Of a stretch of DNA of 64,000 nucleotides, positions 34,665 to 46,615 are shown one piece after another; position 1 is the stretch's first letter; every line of letters begins with the position of its first letter. The notes beneath the pieces were generated by a model, which worked only from the letters and a program-made list of their open reading frames with translations, was not told where the DNA came from and ran no database searches. Origin of the DNA: Angiostrongylus vasorum (Eukaryota > Nematoda > Chromadorea > Rhabditida > Metastrongylidae); contig JADANN010000463.1 of NCBI GenBank assembly GCA_018806985.1, positions 744,001-808,000 on the forward strand, read 5' to 3'. Both the position numbers and the translations under genes were made by a program.

Positions 34665-35430
34665 GTAAGTGGAGATCTTCGTAATAAGTGAGAATCAGTG
34701 AAATCCTCTCGCTAAGATAATCGAATTGGTAGGCAACCTTAATGAGGGTGTGACTGTTTTCACACCCAAATGAATTCCACTGTTCCACTGTGCAAGTGGG
34801 TTGATAAAGTGCCTTGGGTTATTGGGGGGTGTTTTACTACTGCGCCACAAACGAGTGGCTAGGAATCTGTGGAGGGAAATTTGATATCGCATGCATAAAA
34901 ATTTTACGAAGAAAGAAATGGCCTATTTCTTTAGCTCTAGGCAAGAAGAAGATGTAACACCGTTTGGGCATGCTTGAAGGAGACTCCCAACACCAATTAG
35001 TATCGATTAGAACCGAAAACTGAAAACAATTCCAGTGAAATCTGCGCTTCAGGGGAAAGCGTGGTAGCGTGGGAATCCAGTGAAGACGTTGTGATGCGGT
35101 CGAAGAAGAATGTGATAGGGTGATTTGAATTTGACGAGAGAGACATACCGACTAAGCGGTGCTGGAAATCCGATTGCTCTCCGAACTGCTTTATTCTTTT
35201 ACCAGCAAACACAAACTGCAAAACGTTCGTGAAGCATTATTAATACGGCAAGCTAATTTGGAATATCTCAGTTGAATACACATTTTCGTGCATGCATTTG
35301 CTTCACGGTCCCATTTGAGATCGTTGAAATTGTGGATCTCCTTTGGAATGCTTCGCTCTAAAAATCATGGTACTCTATGCTGGAGGTAGTTTTGCCTTGA
35401 TTTCCGATGTCTAGATCGATGAATTTTTCA
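34665..35430. other. No recognisable gene; expected site of the missing DUF229 last exon
   Basis: Only motif-free short frames on either strand. A minus-strand frame at 34232-34468 overlaps the preceding intron and has no motif I recognise. Confidence 0.35.
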
Positions 35431-36119
35431 ATTTAAATTTAAGTTCAAGGCGAGTTTTCAGAATTCCTATTACGGATTGACCACGCTTACTTTAAACAAT
35501 TTTCTTTTATAAAGTTTTCTTTGCCGGGAAGTCCTCGTTTTCCATAGAAGTACATGAATAGCTAATTTTGCGGATATATTTGGATAAATCGGATCAAAAA
35601 TGGGAGATTTAGATTATGGATTTTCCAGGCACACGTTCGTTCAAGTTCTGCCGGCCTGAAACTGAGCTCCGGATTTTCCCGTCTAAACCAGTATGGACAA
35701 CAAGGAGATTGCCTAGTCGGCCATCCTTTGCGACCACTCTGTCATTGTACTGGTACTACTGATCCATAAACCGAAATCCTCTCATTTGGTCATATAAAGT
35801 CTTTTCAGCAATATCTAGTCATTGCATAGTTTTCGGAACTAAACGTCTATTTGTAACCAACGCGAATACCAGTGACAATAATAGTTTCGAACTAATTAAG
35901 GATGTAGATGTTGTTACGTGTAAATAATCTGAGAGTAATCCCACTTAATATACTATCTCTTGTGCTATTTTATAAACATTTATTTTCCATCGTTGGTAAT
36001 TCGGGAGCAGTCGAAAAACCTTCTTCATATAATGAAGCTCCATTGATGTAACAGCAAAAATTAGATGGTTTATTTTGTTGCCTTCTCGAAGAAAAGTATT
36101 GTAATCTTAGTTGCCAAGG

Positions 36120-36300
36120 GACGGATAGCACAGAGGTAGTGATTTCCGTCTTCACGAGCATGGTGCTGCTTCGATTCCGCTTCGTGCCAACCAAGTCTCT
36201 CATCCTTCCGGGGTCGGGAAATTGGTACTGTAGTTGTCTGGGAAAATAAATCACTCTTTGCAATCCAAATGGGAACGCTCCAGTTCGGTTAGTGACAATG
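36120..36300 (+). repeat. S2 SINE-like repeat
   Basis: Head 'ggatagcacagaggtagtga' (A box), 'tgcttcgattccgcttcg' (B-box-like) and 'ggggtcgggaaattggtact'. The second copy is at 38585. Confidence 0.6.
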
Positions 36301-36689
36301 CATCATACCATCAATTTTCAGATGAGTAATAACTCAGAAAACTTTTCGAAATTTCCAACCCAAACCTGCCATCCGTTTTGACTCCAAGCTCTATGTATTC
36401 TTTTGAATCTCAGAAAGGTCAGAATCGCTGTTTGGCAAAATGTTGAGTGAAGTCATCGTCCAGGCGCTCCGTTGGTGGTTCACAGAAATCTTTAAGTAGG
36501 TAGAGTGTTAACTCAAAGCTTCTGATGCATAACATAGTCTTGATATAGTAACTATTCTTCCTCCAAAGATTTCCGGTCATGGTGGTTATCTGCCACGAGC
36601 ATGACACTTAAGCGAAGTCATTCCCTAGTCCTTAAACGTTTTTCATTTCCAATGTGGAAAATAAAAAATTTCATTCCTAGTTGCAAATG

Positions 36690-37150
36690 CAAATGATTGA
36701 CGATAGCCACGAACACGTCTGCCCATCGTTTGGGACGGTCTTCCAAAGCAGACGCTTAACTTCTCTTGGAGTTTACTCTGCTGCTCTTTTCTTCCATGTA
36801 CCACCTGTTTTTTTCATTATGTTGTGGGCCAATCTGTATTTCGCTATCGATGTATACTCTCTTGGGGCTGAAGATGGGATAGGCTTAGAAGAGCTGTGCT
36901 GCGCATTCCGGTTATAGCTCAGAAGACATTGCTTAAGTGCTCCGTGGGTAGTGAACAGAAATTCGTGACGTGGCTGAGGGTTTCTGCACATATCTTTGCT
37001 GCTTAACAGCGTGCTGGAAGAACTGTTGAGTCGAAAAGGTGAGCTCGGAGTTTTGGTGGTGCTAGTTGGCCGACGGGCTTCTTTGAGATGATGGAAATTC
37101 GACCTATGGCTGCTGTCGCTCTTTCTGTCTAATTCCTCCTTAATATTGCT
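36690..37150 (-). pseudogene. Decayed RTE LINE C-terminal fragment (L6)
   Basis: The minus frame has THGALKQCLLSYNRN, then PREYTSIAKYRLAHNIMKKT, matching the THRALE..., DPGEYTSIAKHRW and HIMRK order of L1/L2 (7490-7660). No RT core is left. The same fragment recurs at 39150-39620 within duplication copy 2. Confidence 0.6.
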
Positions 37151-37165
37151 CTCCTTGTTCAGTAG

Positions 37166-37897
37166 AATTTCAAGGTGGTTTCTGTAAACATAAATCTATC
37201 AAGTTGGATATGTACACCTTCGCAGCGTGGGTTGTTCACGATCTGGGTCTTCTTGAGAATTCTGTGTAGCCCATCTTCTTTCCTGCTTTCGTCGACCCTC
37301 ATCGATCACCATCGCTGCTTTGTTGATTATTTTTAAGAAGACAACGATTTGTCGGTGGAACGAAGATTTGATAGCAGTGACGCGATTACAGACAACATTC
37401 TTCAAAATTATCGAATGTTGTCTACGTTTCCATGCATATTCCACATAGTTTCTGCAATCGTTTCACAACTGCTCTCATCGTTACACAGGCAGTAAGTCAA
37501 ACCAAGTGGCTCATGGTTTTCTTCCTACATGGAAATTTTAGTGCTTCCTCATAGGGCTGATACCTGCCACATGGCGAAGAACTAGTCACCCTCACATCAG
37601 TGCGATTTTGCTTTCAGACAACTCTGTTTCTTGATCTTATTGGCTCACTCCTTCGATTTGCACAGCCCACAATACAGAATAATGTTAGATGACTCTCAAA
37701 ACCTTGCATTATCAATACATTAAAGTAATTGTCAATTATCATGTAACCCCTATATCTTTTTTAATCTAGTAACCCTCCTAAATACTTGCATCACTTCCAT
37801 AAGCACTCCACGAGGTTCACTGTTGCCACAGCAATTCATATATTTATTATTCGCGCTGGAGCATGAATTCAATATTGTCCATCGATGTTTTTGTGTG
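37166..37897. other. Spacer between the duplicated blocks
   Basis: Single-copy sequence of 730 bp with no recognisable gene. An 81-codon minus frame at 37199 is without motifs. Confidence 0.4.
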
Positions 37898-39620
37898 ATT
37901 TAAATTTAAGTTCAAGGCGAGTTTTCAGAATTCCTATTACGGATTGACCACGCTTACTTTAAACAATTTTCTTTTATAAAGTTTTCTTTGCCGGGAAGTC
38001 CTCGTTTTCCATAGAAGTACATGAATAGCTAATTTTGCGGATATATTTGGATAAATCGGATCAAAAATGGGAGATTTAGATTATGGATTTTCCAGGCACA
38101 CGTTCGTTCAAGTTCTGCCGGCCTGAAACTGAGCTCCGGATTTTCCCGTCTAAACCAGTATGGACAACAAGGAGATTGCCTAGTCGGCAATCCTTTGCGA
38201 CCACTCTGTCATTGTACTGGTACTACTGGTCCATAGACCGAAATCCTCTCATTTGGTCATATAAAGTCTTTTTCAGCAATATCTAGTCATTGCATAGTTT
38301 TCGGAACTAAACGTCTATTTGTAACCAACGCGAATACCAGTGACAATAATAGTTTCGAACTAATTAAGGATGTAGATGTTGTTACGTGTAAATAATCTGA
38401 GAGTAATCCCACTTAATATACTATCTCTTGTGCTATTTTATAAACATTTATTTTCCATCGTTGGTAATTCGGGAGCAGTCGAAAAACCTTCTTCATATAA
38501 TGAAGCTCCATTGATGTAACAGCAAAATTAGATGGTTTATTTTGTTGCCTTCTCGAAGAAAAGTATTGTAATCTTAGTTGCCAAGGGACGGATAGCACAG
38601 AGGTAGTGATTTCCGTCTTCACGAGCATGGTGCTGCTTCGATTCCGCTTCGTGCCAACCAAGTCTCTCATCCTTCCGGGGTCGGGAAATTGGTACTGTAG
38701 TTGTCTGGGAAAATAAATCACTCTTTGCAATCCAAATGGGAACGCTCCAGTTCGGTTAGTGACAATGCATCATACCATCAATTTTCAGATGAGTAATAAC
38801 TCAGAAAACTTTTCGAAATTTCCAACCCAAACCTGCCATCCGTTTTGACTCCAAGCTCTATGTATTCTTTTGAATCTCAGAAAGGTCAGAATCGCTGTTT
38901 GGCAAAATGTTGAGAAGTCATCGTCCAGGCGCTCCGTTGGTGGTTCACAGAAATCTTTAAGTAGGTAGAGTGTTAACTCAAAGCTTCTGATGCATAACAT
39001 AGTCTTGATATAGTAACTATTCTTCCTCCAAAGATTTCCGGTCATGGTGGTTATCTGCCACGAGCATGACACTTAAGCGAAGCCCATTCCCTAGTCCTTA
39101 AAGTTTTTCATTCCAATGTGGAAAATAAAAAATTTTATTCCTAGTTGCAAATGCAAATGATTGACGATAGCCACGAACACGTCTGCCCATCGTTTGGGCG
39201 GTCTTCCAAGCAGACGCTTAACTTCTCTTGGAGTTTACTAGGCTGCTCTTTTCTTCCATGTACCACCTGTTTTTTCACTATGTTGTGGGCCAATCTGTAT
39301 TTCGCTATCGATGTATACTCTCTTGGGGCTGAAGATGGGATAGGCTTAGAAGAGCTGTGCTGCGCATTCCGGTTATAGCTCAGAAGACATTGCTTAAGTG
39401 CTCCGTGGGTAGTGAACAGAATTCGTGACGTGGCTGAGGGTTCTGTACATATCTTTGCTGCTTAACAGCGTGCTGGAAGAACTGTTGAGTCGAAAAGGTG
39501 AGCTCGGAGTTTTGGTGGTGCTAGTCGACGGCTTCTTTGAGATGATGAAATTCGACCTATGCTGCTGTCCTCTTCTGTCTAATTCCTTCTTAATAATGCT
39601 CTCCTTGCTCACTGAAAATC
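37898..39620. repeat. Direct duplication, copy 2 (about 1.7 kb)
   Basis: A near-identical copy of 35431-37165 with fewer single-base insertions. It includes an S2 repeat (38585-38760) and a decayed RTE fragment (39150-39620). Confidence 0.85.
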
Positions 39621-39779
39621 CACGGTGAATTTGCAAGATTCCTTCTCATTCTCCTTAGGCTTAATAACTGTGCGCAACATCCTCCAATGATCCGAGACTT
39701 TTTCCTTCTAAAGGTAAGATGTCGCTAAGGTTGCGAGGATTCATAAAATTTTGCCTCAAACCCAAATGAAATTAACGAT

Positions 39780-39915
39780 AATAGTTCCCAGGATCGACTT
39801 TCTATTAACCTCGGCATTGGAATATGAATGCGTTGTGTTGTTGTATTGTATTGTGTTTTTCTATGGAAGTAAATGTATGCTGTTTAACAACCTCGCGATT
39901 GCTCAACAAGAAAAA
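39780..39915 (+). mobile_element. Minimal PLE remnant: leader fused to tail
   Basis: The family A leader ('ccaggatcgactttctatta') runs directly into the end of the sense tail ('tttttctatggaagtaaatg' to 'gattgctcaacaagaa'), with no coding region and no hammerhead. It is what the leader-antisense-sense plan gives when the internal part is almost zero. Confidence 0.6.
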
Positions 39916-40079
39916 GACGCATAAACGATTATATTGGCGGGTTCTGGAGTTGTAGGCCTCTTCGTGCTTTCTGTTGCAAATAGAACTTCAGAGCGTAGGA
40001 TACTCATGGATTATTTCTAGCAGGGATTTCGACTCCCAAGCAGTAACTGTAGGACAGAAAAAAGTAGAAAATTAATTCG

Positions 40080-41090
40080 TCGCTTTCTTTCTCAGCAATC
40101 GCGAGGTTGTTAAACAGCATATGTTCACTTCCACACAAAAACACACATACAACACAACCGTAGCTGACGTTTCGGCAGAATCGCCTTCTTCAGAGCTTGG
40201 AAGGGTACATTAACACGCAACTCACAGGTCAAACGCTTCAACAGCACAAACAGAAAGATGAAAATCTGAACGATAATTACAAGATCAACGGCTACTCGAA
40301 AAACCCACCGCTTTTTTCTCCTGTCTTCCACTGTGGAAGAACAACCACTCAGAGTCACACATGGTTGAGGACGGCACCTCCCCACATCAACGACCGATGC
40401 GAAGGTGCGGGGGCGAGATCACGTGTGCTCTAGGGGCATTCCTCTCTGCTACTAATTGCAGGATTTTTTGGTATTCATCCAAAAAAGTGTCGAGGAGCTC
40501 GCGCGTTGGTGTTTTAGGATCCCTGTGCGAGGATAGCGACTTTTACATCAAAATCTTCTGCTCTATGTTTTTTGTATCCTACGCGTCCCTAGTGGCGTGG
40601 TTTGTCTTGCTTTTCGTTTGCCATCCAGGTGTTGTTTTATGCGGATACATAAAGGACTGTTCGTTTCACCAATATATTCGTCACCGCAAGTACTACAAGA
40701 GATCAGGTATATCGTTCCTGAACTCATGCAATCACTGTCGCTGCCGTAAGGGAAAATTACGCAATTTGTTGTTTCACATAGACGGTCATACAGGCGGTTA
40801 CGAACTAACTGACGACGAAGAGTATTTGGTGGTATTTCAGTCGTCGCTACCGATTCCTATAGATCTGTCCCCTTCCTAAGCGTCGTTTCATCGCTAATAA
40901 AGCGAAGATAAATGGGATTTAGTTTCGGCCAAACTATCGTTTTGGGGCGTCGCTCTCTTTCGAAACTTATCTCGTGGGGCTACTATTTCGCAGCCATTGG
41001 AGATGGCTATTTACCGAGCCAAGTCGCGCTATTCTTCCTTTAGTTCCCTTCTTGTGCACACAGAGGTGGCTGTTCGAAGCATGTTTCTCA
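40080..41090 (-). mobile_element. PLE family A copy A3, 5'-truncated
   Basis: Tail and hammerhead at 40161. The endonuclease region at about 40415-40870 (minus) is heavily shifted; its reverse strand gives the 172-codon shadow frame. Linker remnants run to about 41085. It then switches abruptly to family B tail sequence. No leader is seen at the left edge. Confidence 0.65.
40161..40198 (-). ncRNA. Hammerhead ribozyme motif, PLE A3 tail
   Basis: Minus strand: AAGCT-CTGAAGA, A, GGC-GATTCT-GCC (three-pair stem II), GAAA, CGTC, AGCTA. Core boxes are complete and ACGU is intact. Stem I gives four pairs. Confidence 0.65.
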
Positions 41091-41480
41091 CTTTCCGGAT
41101 TTCGCCTTCCTGAGAGCCTGGGAAGGTTAAGTTGACCGCAATGTACACAGCCAAACACCTCTATAGCCAAAGAGAGAAAGTGCTAAACCAAGATTTCAAT
41201 CACATTGAACACAGCTTTGCACACTCACCGCTTTCTATGAGGCTTCCACTGAGTATGTCGCGTGGAGACCAACCGCACAGAGCTCACATGGAAGCGTAAT
41301 GTGCCGATCCCATCAGAATAACAGGCTTAAATACTGCCCAATATAATGCGTGATTATGCGGCATTCCTCTCTACGGTTCATCTTCGGACTCTTGGAATGG
41401 ATTCAGAATACCTCGAGAGTTTTGCGCACTTGTGTTTTCGGTTCCTGTGCGAGGATCGTAACCTCTACTTTCTATTAACC
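41088..41480 (-). mobile_element. PLE family B tail fragment
   Basis: Begins inside a hammerhead relic ('ccggatttcgccttcctgag'), passes through the family B 3' untranslated stretch and the last endonuclease codons (about 41340-41460), and ends at a lone leader motif 'ctttctattaacctcgg'. Confidence 0.6.
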
Positions 41481-41694
41481 TCGGAACTCTTTATATAATA
41501 TCTCTGAAAGCGAACGACAGCTCTTTAGTGGTAGTCACCAAGTGTTTGAGAAATTTGCTCTAGAAAAGATAAACTTGTTCGCACCTCAATGAGATGCCAT
41601 TACTTGCCACCACGCTGACTTTCCGATGTTGCGTTATACTTATACTTTAAACTAAGTGACTCTGGGAGTTTAACCTTAATATTTTCCAAGGCTG

Positions 41695-41850
41695 ATCTTC
41701 TATTAACTTCGGAACTGACCGAATAATTCTTGACAATCTTGTTGATCAAACACGAGGTATTACTTTATTCTTTATTCCAGTAAAGCTGGCGTTTCGGCAG
41801 GACTGCCTTCTTTACAGCCGTTTTTCACTTGCCTTCCACTGAGGAACAAC
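41695..41850 (+). mobile_element. PLE end fragment: leader plus antisense tail
   Basis: Leader 'cttctattaacttcggaact' is followed by a B-like antisense tail and a hammerhead relic at 41783-41820 (minus) whose CTGA is changed to CTGTAA. No coding sequence. Confidence 0.5.
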
Positions 41851-41879
41851 AGCTCATTACAGTCGCACCCCATTTTTAA

Positions 41880-43950
41880 CATTGTCATGTTTTGAAGAGA
41901 GTTTGCCTCATTTCTTAAATGTACATTCTGTGTGCTTTGCACAACACCTTGTTGCAGTTGTCAATCATCCAACCGTTTTGCTTTCAGCACTTGCTTTCCT
42001 CTTCATTAGCGAAATTGAGACTTCTTCACAATTTCTTTACTGCTACGACGTTTGTACATTCGTACGGTAACAAAAGTTTTGGTGTCAAATGAAATCGGAG
42101 TAGGTTACTGCTTTAAAATTGAACATTTTATGCTTCATACAATGAATAATGCAGGCTTTTCTCCCGCATATAATGCACGATGTTGTCTTTCTACTATTCC
42201 CGAAGCCTTTCTCGTCAACATTTAAATTTAAATTTTTTTATTTTTTTAATTTGTTTTATATTTTTTCATTTAAATTTAAGTTGAAAGCTTAGCACACCTA
42301 CAAAGAGTAAGACGCTTTGTTGTTACACCTACTGCTTACAATATTACTCCAACCTCTAGTTAATAAAAGCGTTTTTTACGCGCGGTATACCGTCATAGTT
42401 GAAATTTCTTCAACATTTTAGGTATAAGAACTATTCCCCCAAATAGTTCATATCTTCTATATTAGCATACGTTTCCTGTTCTCTTGTAACTACCTCAAAT
42501 CAAACTTTGCACCTTCCCTAAATTGTCTATTAGCGACCATCTCATGCACTTTCCCTCTCAACCGGTTGAAAGGGATTCTGTAATTTTTTTTGTATAAACC
42601 GATCTGCTTTGTACCACAGTATGGGCACTGAATGAGCAGCTGTTAGCTGCATGTGCTTTCCAGTAGCTGCGGTCCCAATGAAGTTTCCGTAAGACCAGCT
42701 GCGTCCTTTTACATTCACTTTTTTATACAAACTATTGTGTGATCTTCACAAATTTTCTATGGATGTAGTTCTGTCAGAGTGTACAAGTTGAGAAAATTTT
42801 AGAACCTCTCTCTACGCGCTGTCTCTAGTTCACTCTGTCAAGGGCCCACCCTTTACAGACGGAATATAAGCAGCCCTTCTGTTAGCTTTCTTAGTGTTCA
42901 TCCAAAATGTTCGGAAGTATTCCTCCAGTGTTCGTCCAATTTGTACAATTCGTTCAATTCGTTGAAATAGTTCACCGTTTGCTATTATTGTTACTACAGT
43001 CATAAAAGCTATAAACCAGTGTCTCAAGGCGTTTGGTTCAGTAACTCAGACACAAAAAACCTGCGTGGTAGCTACAAAGACTAATATTCCTAACTACTTA
43101 GCATTCACATGAAGTTTTGAGCGCCACAACTTAGGTGTGTACATGTAACCCTTACCACTTTTCTCTTGCTTCTACATGCATGTGTTTGAATATCCCGTTT
43201 TTTCTTTTTCAAGTGAGGCACCCGCCAACACTCCCCCATGCTATGGATCCTGTCACATCTCAGAGCCAAAAGGCAAATCTTTCCCTACTTCGCTTTCGTT
43301 CCGTTTTAATTAAAGAGCTCTGTCGTGATATTTTTAACATTTTCATGCTAAAACTGTGGTGTTTTCAACATTTTGAATTCTAGAACTCTTTTATAGCGCT
43401 AACAGTAATGCATCAACCAATGACATCGCTAAGCATTGAGCACAGTTCGTGCACGTTAAACTCCCTTTCTTAGAGATAAAAAGCTGGCGAATGTAAAAAT
43501 ACATAGGAAAGTCCCAGTATAAAGAAATAACGACATAATTAATGATGTTTTCAACCATTAACATCAGCACAACTTCGGCGTGAGCAGTCATTATTTTTTT
43601 CTATTTATGAGCTTGCAGAGGTAGATATAAGATGTTTGTTGTGGCTAACGCCTCAACGCATTCGTATTATCCTGATCTGCAATGATTCGATTCCTATATT
43701 TGCAGATTTCTGTCTGCCCTGAGCAGACCCATGAACAAAGCGAAATAGCCAGTAGTTGTCTTCGGGTCTCTTTCACCTCATCTATGTTGCCTGTGAGTTC
43801 CGTGCTGTCGTAATAATACGTCACATGTTCCATCCACTGCCTGTGATGATCACCTGGGAACAGTATCAATGTTATGCTATGATTCGGGGAAAGTTTCATT
43901 GAACAAGAAATTGTTTGGATAAATCAGCGAGGATAAAACACTCCATTTAC
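41880..43950. other. No recognisable gene
   Basis: About 2 kb of AT-rich DNA with motif-free frames up to 84 codons on both strands and a low-complexity T/A stretch at 42220-42280. Confidence 0.4.
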
Positions 43951-43959
43951 CCAAAGCCA

Positions 43960-44330
43960 ACTTTTTTTCATGGTCCGTCTTCACGTCTATTGTGCGGATC
44001 CCAGCACTTCTCACATTCCATTCGTTTGCTCGCATCCATTGTCCACGAAGACTTTCTAACTTTTATGTGTGGGTTCTCTTGCTACTTGACGATTTCCATT
44101 TCATCTTGAACGTTGCAAAATGATGCCCGAGCATTTCTCCCTGGAGTCCTGGGATAGCCGGGCTGGAAAGTTTCAGCTGCATTGAAGAGAGCGAATTTTT
44201 TCCCAGACATGACCGGTGGCAATTTCCCGACCCCGGAGAGAGGACAGGCTTGGTTAGCCCGGAGCGGAACCGAAGTAGCACCATGATCGTGATGACCGGC
44301 ATCACTACTAATGTCCCATCCGTCCACTCA
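43960..44330 (-). repeat. S2 SINE-like repeat, near full length
   Basis: On the minus strand it runs from 'ggttccgctccgggctaacc' and 'ggggtcgggaaattgccacc' through 'cagcccggctatcccaggac' to 'gatccgcacaatagacgtga'. It is collinear with the copy at 55680. Confidence 0.6.
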
Positions 44331-44635
44331 AAGCTAACTTATTGCAGATATATCAATTTTTTTGGCTACCAGATAGTGAAATATTGAAGGCAGTTTCCCA
44401 TATCCTTTTAGGACTAGTCAGTATAGAGAATTAGCGAATCTCTCAATGCTACCCACTCATCTGACGAATAAAATGGATGACTGAATTATGAAGTGCTCAA
44501 ATTAACAGAAGGAACATCCAATTTCGACCGAAATATATGACGTTCCCTCATACGCCAAAGGGACAACTCGATGCCGTTTGGCCCAACAAAACCTTATCTT
44601 TGCGAAAAGAGCAACTTGACAAATTGTAAGGTTTT

Positions 44636-45775
44636 AACTCCCACGGCCGGCTTTCTATTAACCTCGGCATTGATCAAGTAATTCTTCGTATTCTTGTTGA
44701 GCAAACACGAGGTGTTATTTTTATTCTTTATTTACGAACAAGCCGACGTTTCGGCGGATTTCGAATTCCTCAGAGCCTGGAAAGGTCAAGTTGACAGCAA
44801 TCTATTCGGCAAAAACCTCCACAACCAAACAGAGAAAACGCTAAACCAAGATTTCAATCACATTGAACACAGCTTTGCACACTAGCCGCTTTCTATGAGG
44901 CTTCCACTGAGTTTGTCGGGTGGAGAGCAACCGCACAGAGTTCACATGGAGGCGTAATATGCCCCTCCCATCAAAATAACAGTCTTATATACTGCCCATT
45001 GTCACGCGTGATAGTGAGGCATTCTTCCCTGCGGTTCATTTTTCGGATTTTTGGAATTAATCCAGAACGCCTCGAGAGTTTTGCGCGCTTGTGTGCTCGA
45101 TTCCCTGCGCGAGGATCGTGACTTGTACTCCAAAGTCCTCCCCGCTATGTCTCTGGGTCCTATGCGTGCCTAGTGGTGTATATGGTTTGCGTTTGCCGAC
45201 AAGGTGTTCTTTTTATGCGGACACAGAGGGGTCTGCCCGTTTCGCCAATGTATTCGTCTCCGCACGCCTTACAGGAGATCAGATAAACTATACCCGAGCT
45301 CATGCAATCACCGTCTCTACCATTAGGGCAAACTATGCAATTTTGCGTTGCACATAGACGGTCATACAGGCGGTTACGAACTAGCTGGCGCCTAAGATTA
45401 CTCGGTGGCATTTCAACTACGTTTACCGAATTCTCTAGAGCTGCCCTTCTTAAGCAGTGTTTTATAGCTGCACTTACATCATTTGAGATGAAGGTAAGAT
45501 AAACGGGACCATTTTATCGCTAGAGTTGTCGTTTGGAGGCCTAGGATTTCCTCTACACCCTGTCCCGAGCTACAGTTTCGTAGCCATTAGAAATGGCTAT
45601 TTGCCGCGCCAAGTTCCGGGACTCCTCTCTCTGCTCTGTTTCCGTGCACACGTTGGTTGCTGTTCGAAACATGTTTCTTACAAGCGCCCTTTTCGTGTGA
45701 GCGGGGTGAGAGGAGAGGTAATGAACCAAGATGTTTTTTATTACTTGGTTTTCAGTACCACTTCGTAATGTAGCC
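44636..45775 (-). mobile_element. PLE family B copy B4, 5'-truncated
   Basis: Left edge has the leader ('ggctttctattaacctcgg') and hammerhead at 44740. The GIY-YIG region at about 45000-45420 (minus) has CIVCPNGRDGDC, YLISCKACGDEYIGETGR and then a one-base shift after CVRIK. The linker (NVCTETEQREESRNLARQ) ends near 45775 at the family's TTKWYR-like segment. No RT. Confidence 0.7.
44740..44778 (-). ncRNA. Hammerhead-like motif, B4 tail
   Basis: Minus strand AGGCT-CTGAGGA, ATTCGAAATCCGCC, GAAA, CGTC, GGCTT: the same stem II variant as at 30263, suggesting B2 and B4 share a recent ancestor. Confidence 0.5.
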
Positions 45776-45884
45776 ACATTTACAGGTTTTACAGGTGTAA
45801 GGTTTTTACATGCCTGTATAACTAATTCTGACCACTAATTTACTTTTCTCTTAACGAGTAAACACAAGATTCTTACGAATATCT

Positions 45885-46370
45885 TGTTTTCTTCCTCAGC
45901 AATTGCGAGTTTGTTATTCAGCACACGTTTATTTCTTCACAGAAAAACACATATAACGCAACGGTAGCTGACGTTTCGGCAGTATCGCCTTCTTCAGAGC
46001 TGGAAGGGTACATTGATATGTAATTTACTAGGTCATACGCCTCAAAAGCACAGACAGAAAAATGAAAATCTGAACAATAATTACACGATCATCGGCTTCT
46101 CGAAAAACCCACCGTTTTTACCTGCCTTCCACCGAGGAAGAACAGCCGCTCAGAGCCGTATATGGTTGATAACTGTACCACTTCTCATCAAAAAACAATT
46201 CTGAGATACGGGGCAAGATCACGTGTTATCTCTGGGCGCTCTTCCCTGCTATTCATTCTCGGATTCCTGGCATTTATCTAAAGAGCCTAGAGAAGTTTGC
46301 GCATTGGTGTTCTGGAATCTTGTGCGAGAAGAGCGAGGATGGCGACACCTCTTTAGATAAAATCTTTGCG
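45885..46370 (-). mobile_element. PLE family A 3' fragment (A4)
   Basis: Tail, hammerhead (45965) and the last part of the endonuclease (about 46190-46350, minus). No leader at the left edge. Confidence 0.6.
45965..46001 (-). ncRNA. Hammerhead ribozyme motif, A4 tail
   Basis: AGCT-CTGAAGA, A, GGC-GATACT-GCC, GAAA, CGTC, AGCTA on the minus strand. Stem I, core boxes and ACGU are all present. Confidence 0.6.
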
Positions 46371-46615
46371 CGAATTTGAAACAAAGTTACTTCTCCAGAA
46401 TACGATGCTGACAGCCGACTACCTCAGAAAAGAAATTGGATAAGGCTTCGTTGCGAAAAAAGTGCTTCACAGACCCTTGCCCTCATGAAATTGGTGGATC
46501 ACATTTGCAATTTCAACATCACCCTACATGTTCTCAGAACTTTTGAGTTTTCTATTATTTTTTATTAAATCGACAATTTCTTCAGACCTAGTCGAGAGAT
46601 GGTTAGGTAAGTCAC

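Larger units (their letters stand above)
35431..37165. repeat. Direct duplication, copy 1 (about 1.7 kb)
   Basis: Aligned with 37898-39620 from 'atttaaatttaagttcaagg' to 'ctccttg'. Both hold an S2 SINE (36120-36300 here) and a decayed RTE fragment. Copy 1 has many extra single bases compared with copy 2, often in runs (for example gttttttt/gtttttt and cgacgggc/cgacggc). Confidence 0.85.

Noticed and set aside
40361..40879. 172-codon plus-strand open frame
   Set aside because: It is the opposite strand of the PLE A3 endonuclease region; the same shadow frame appears at 19378, 45091, 48671 and 60994.
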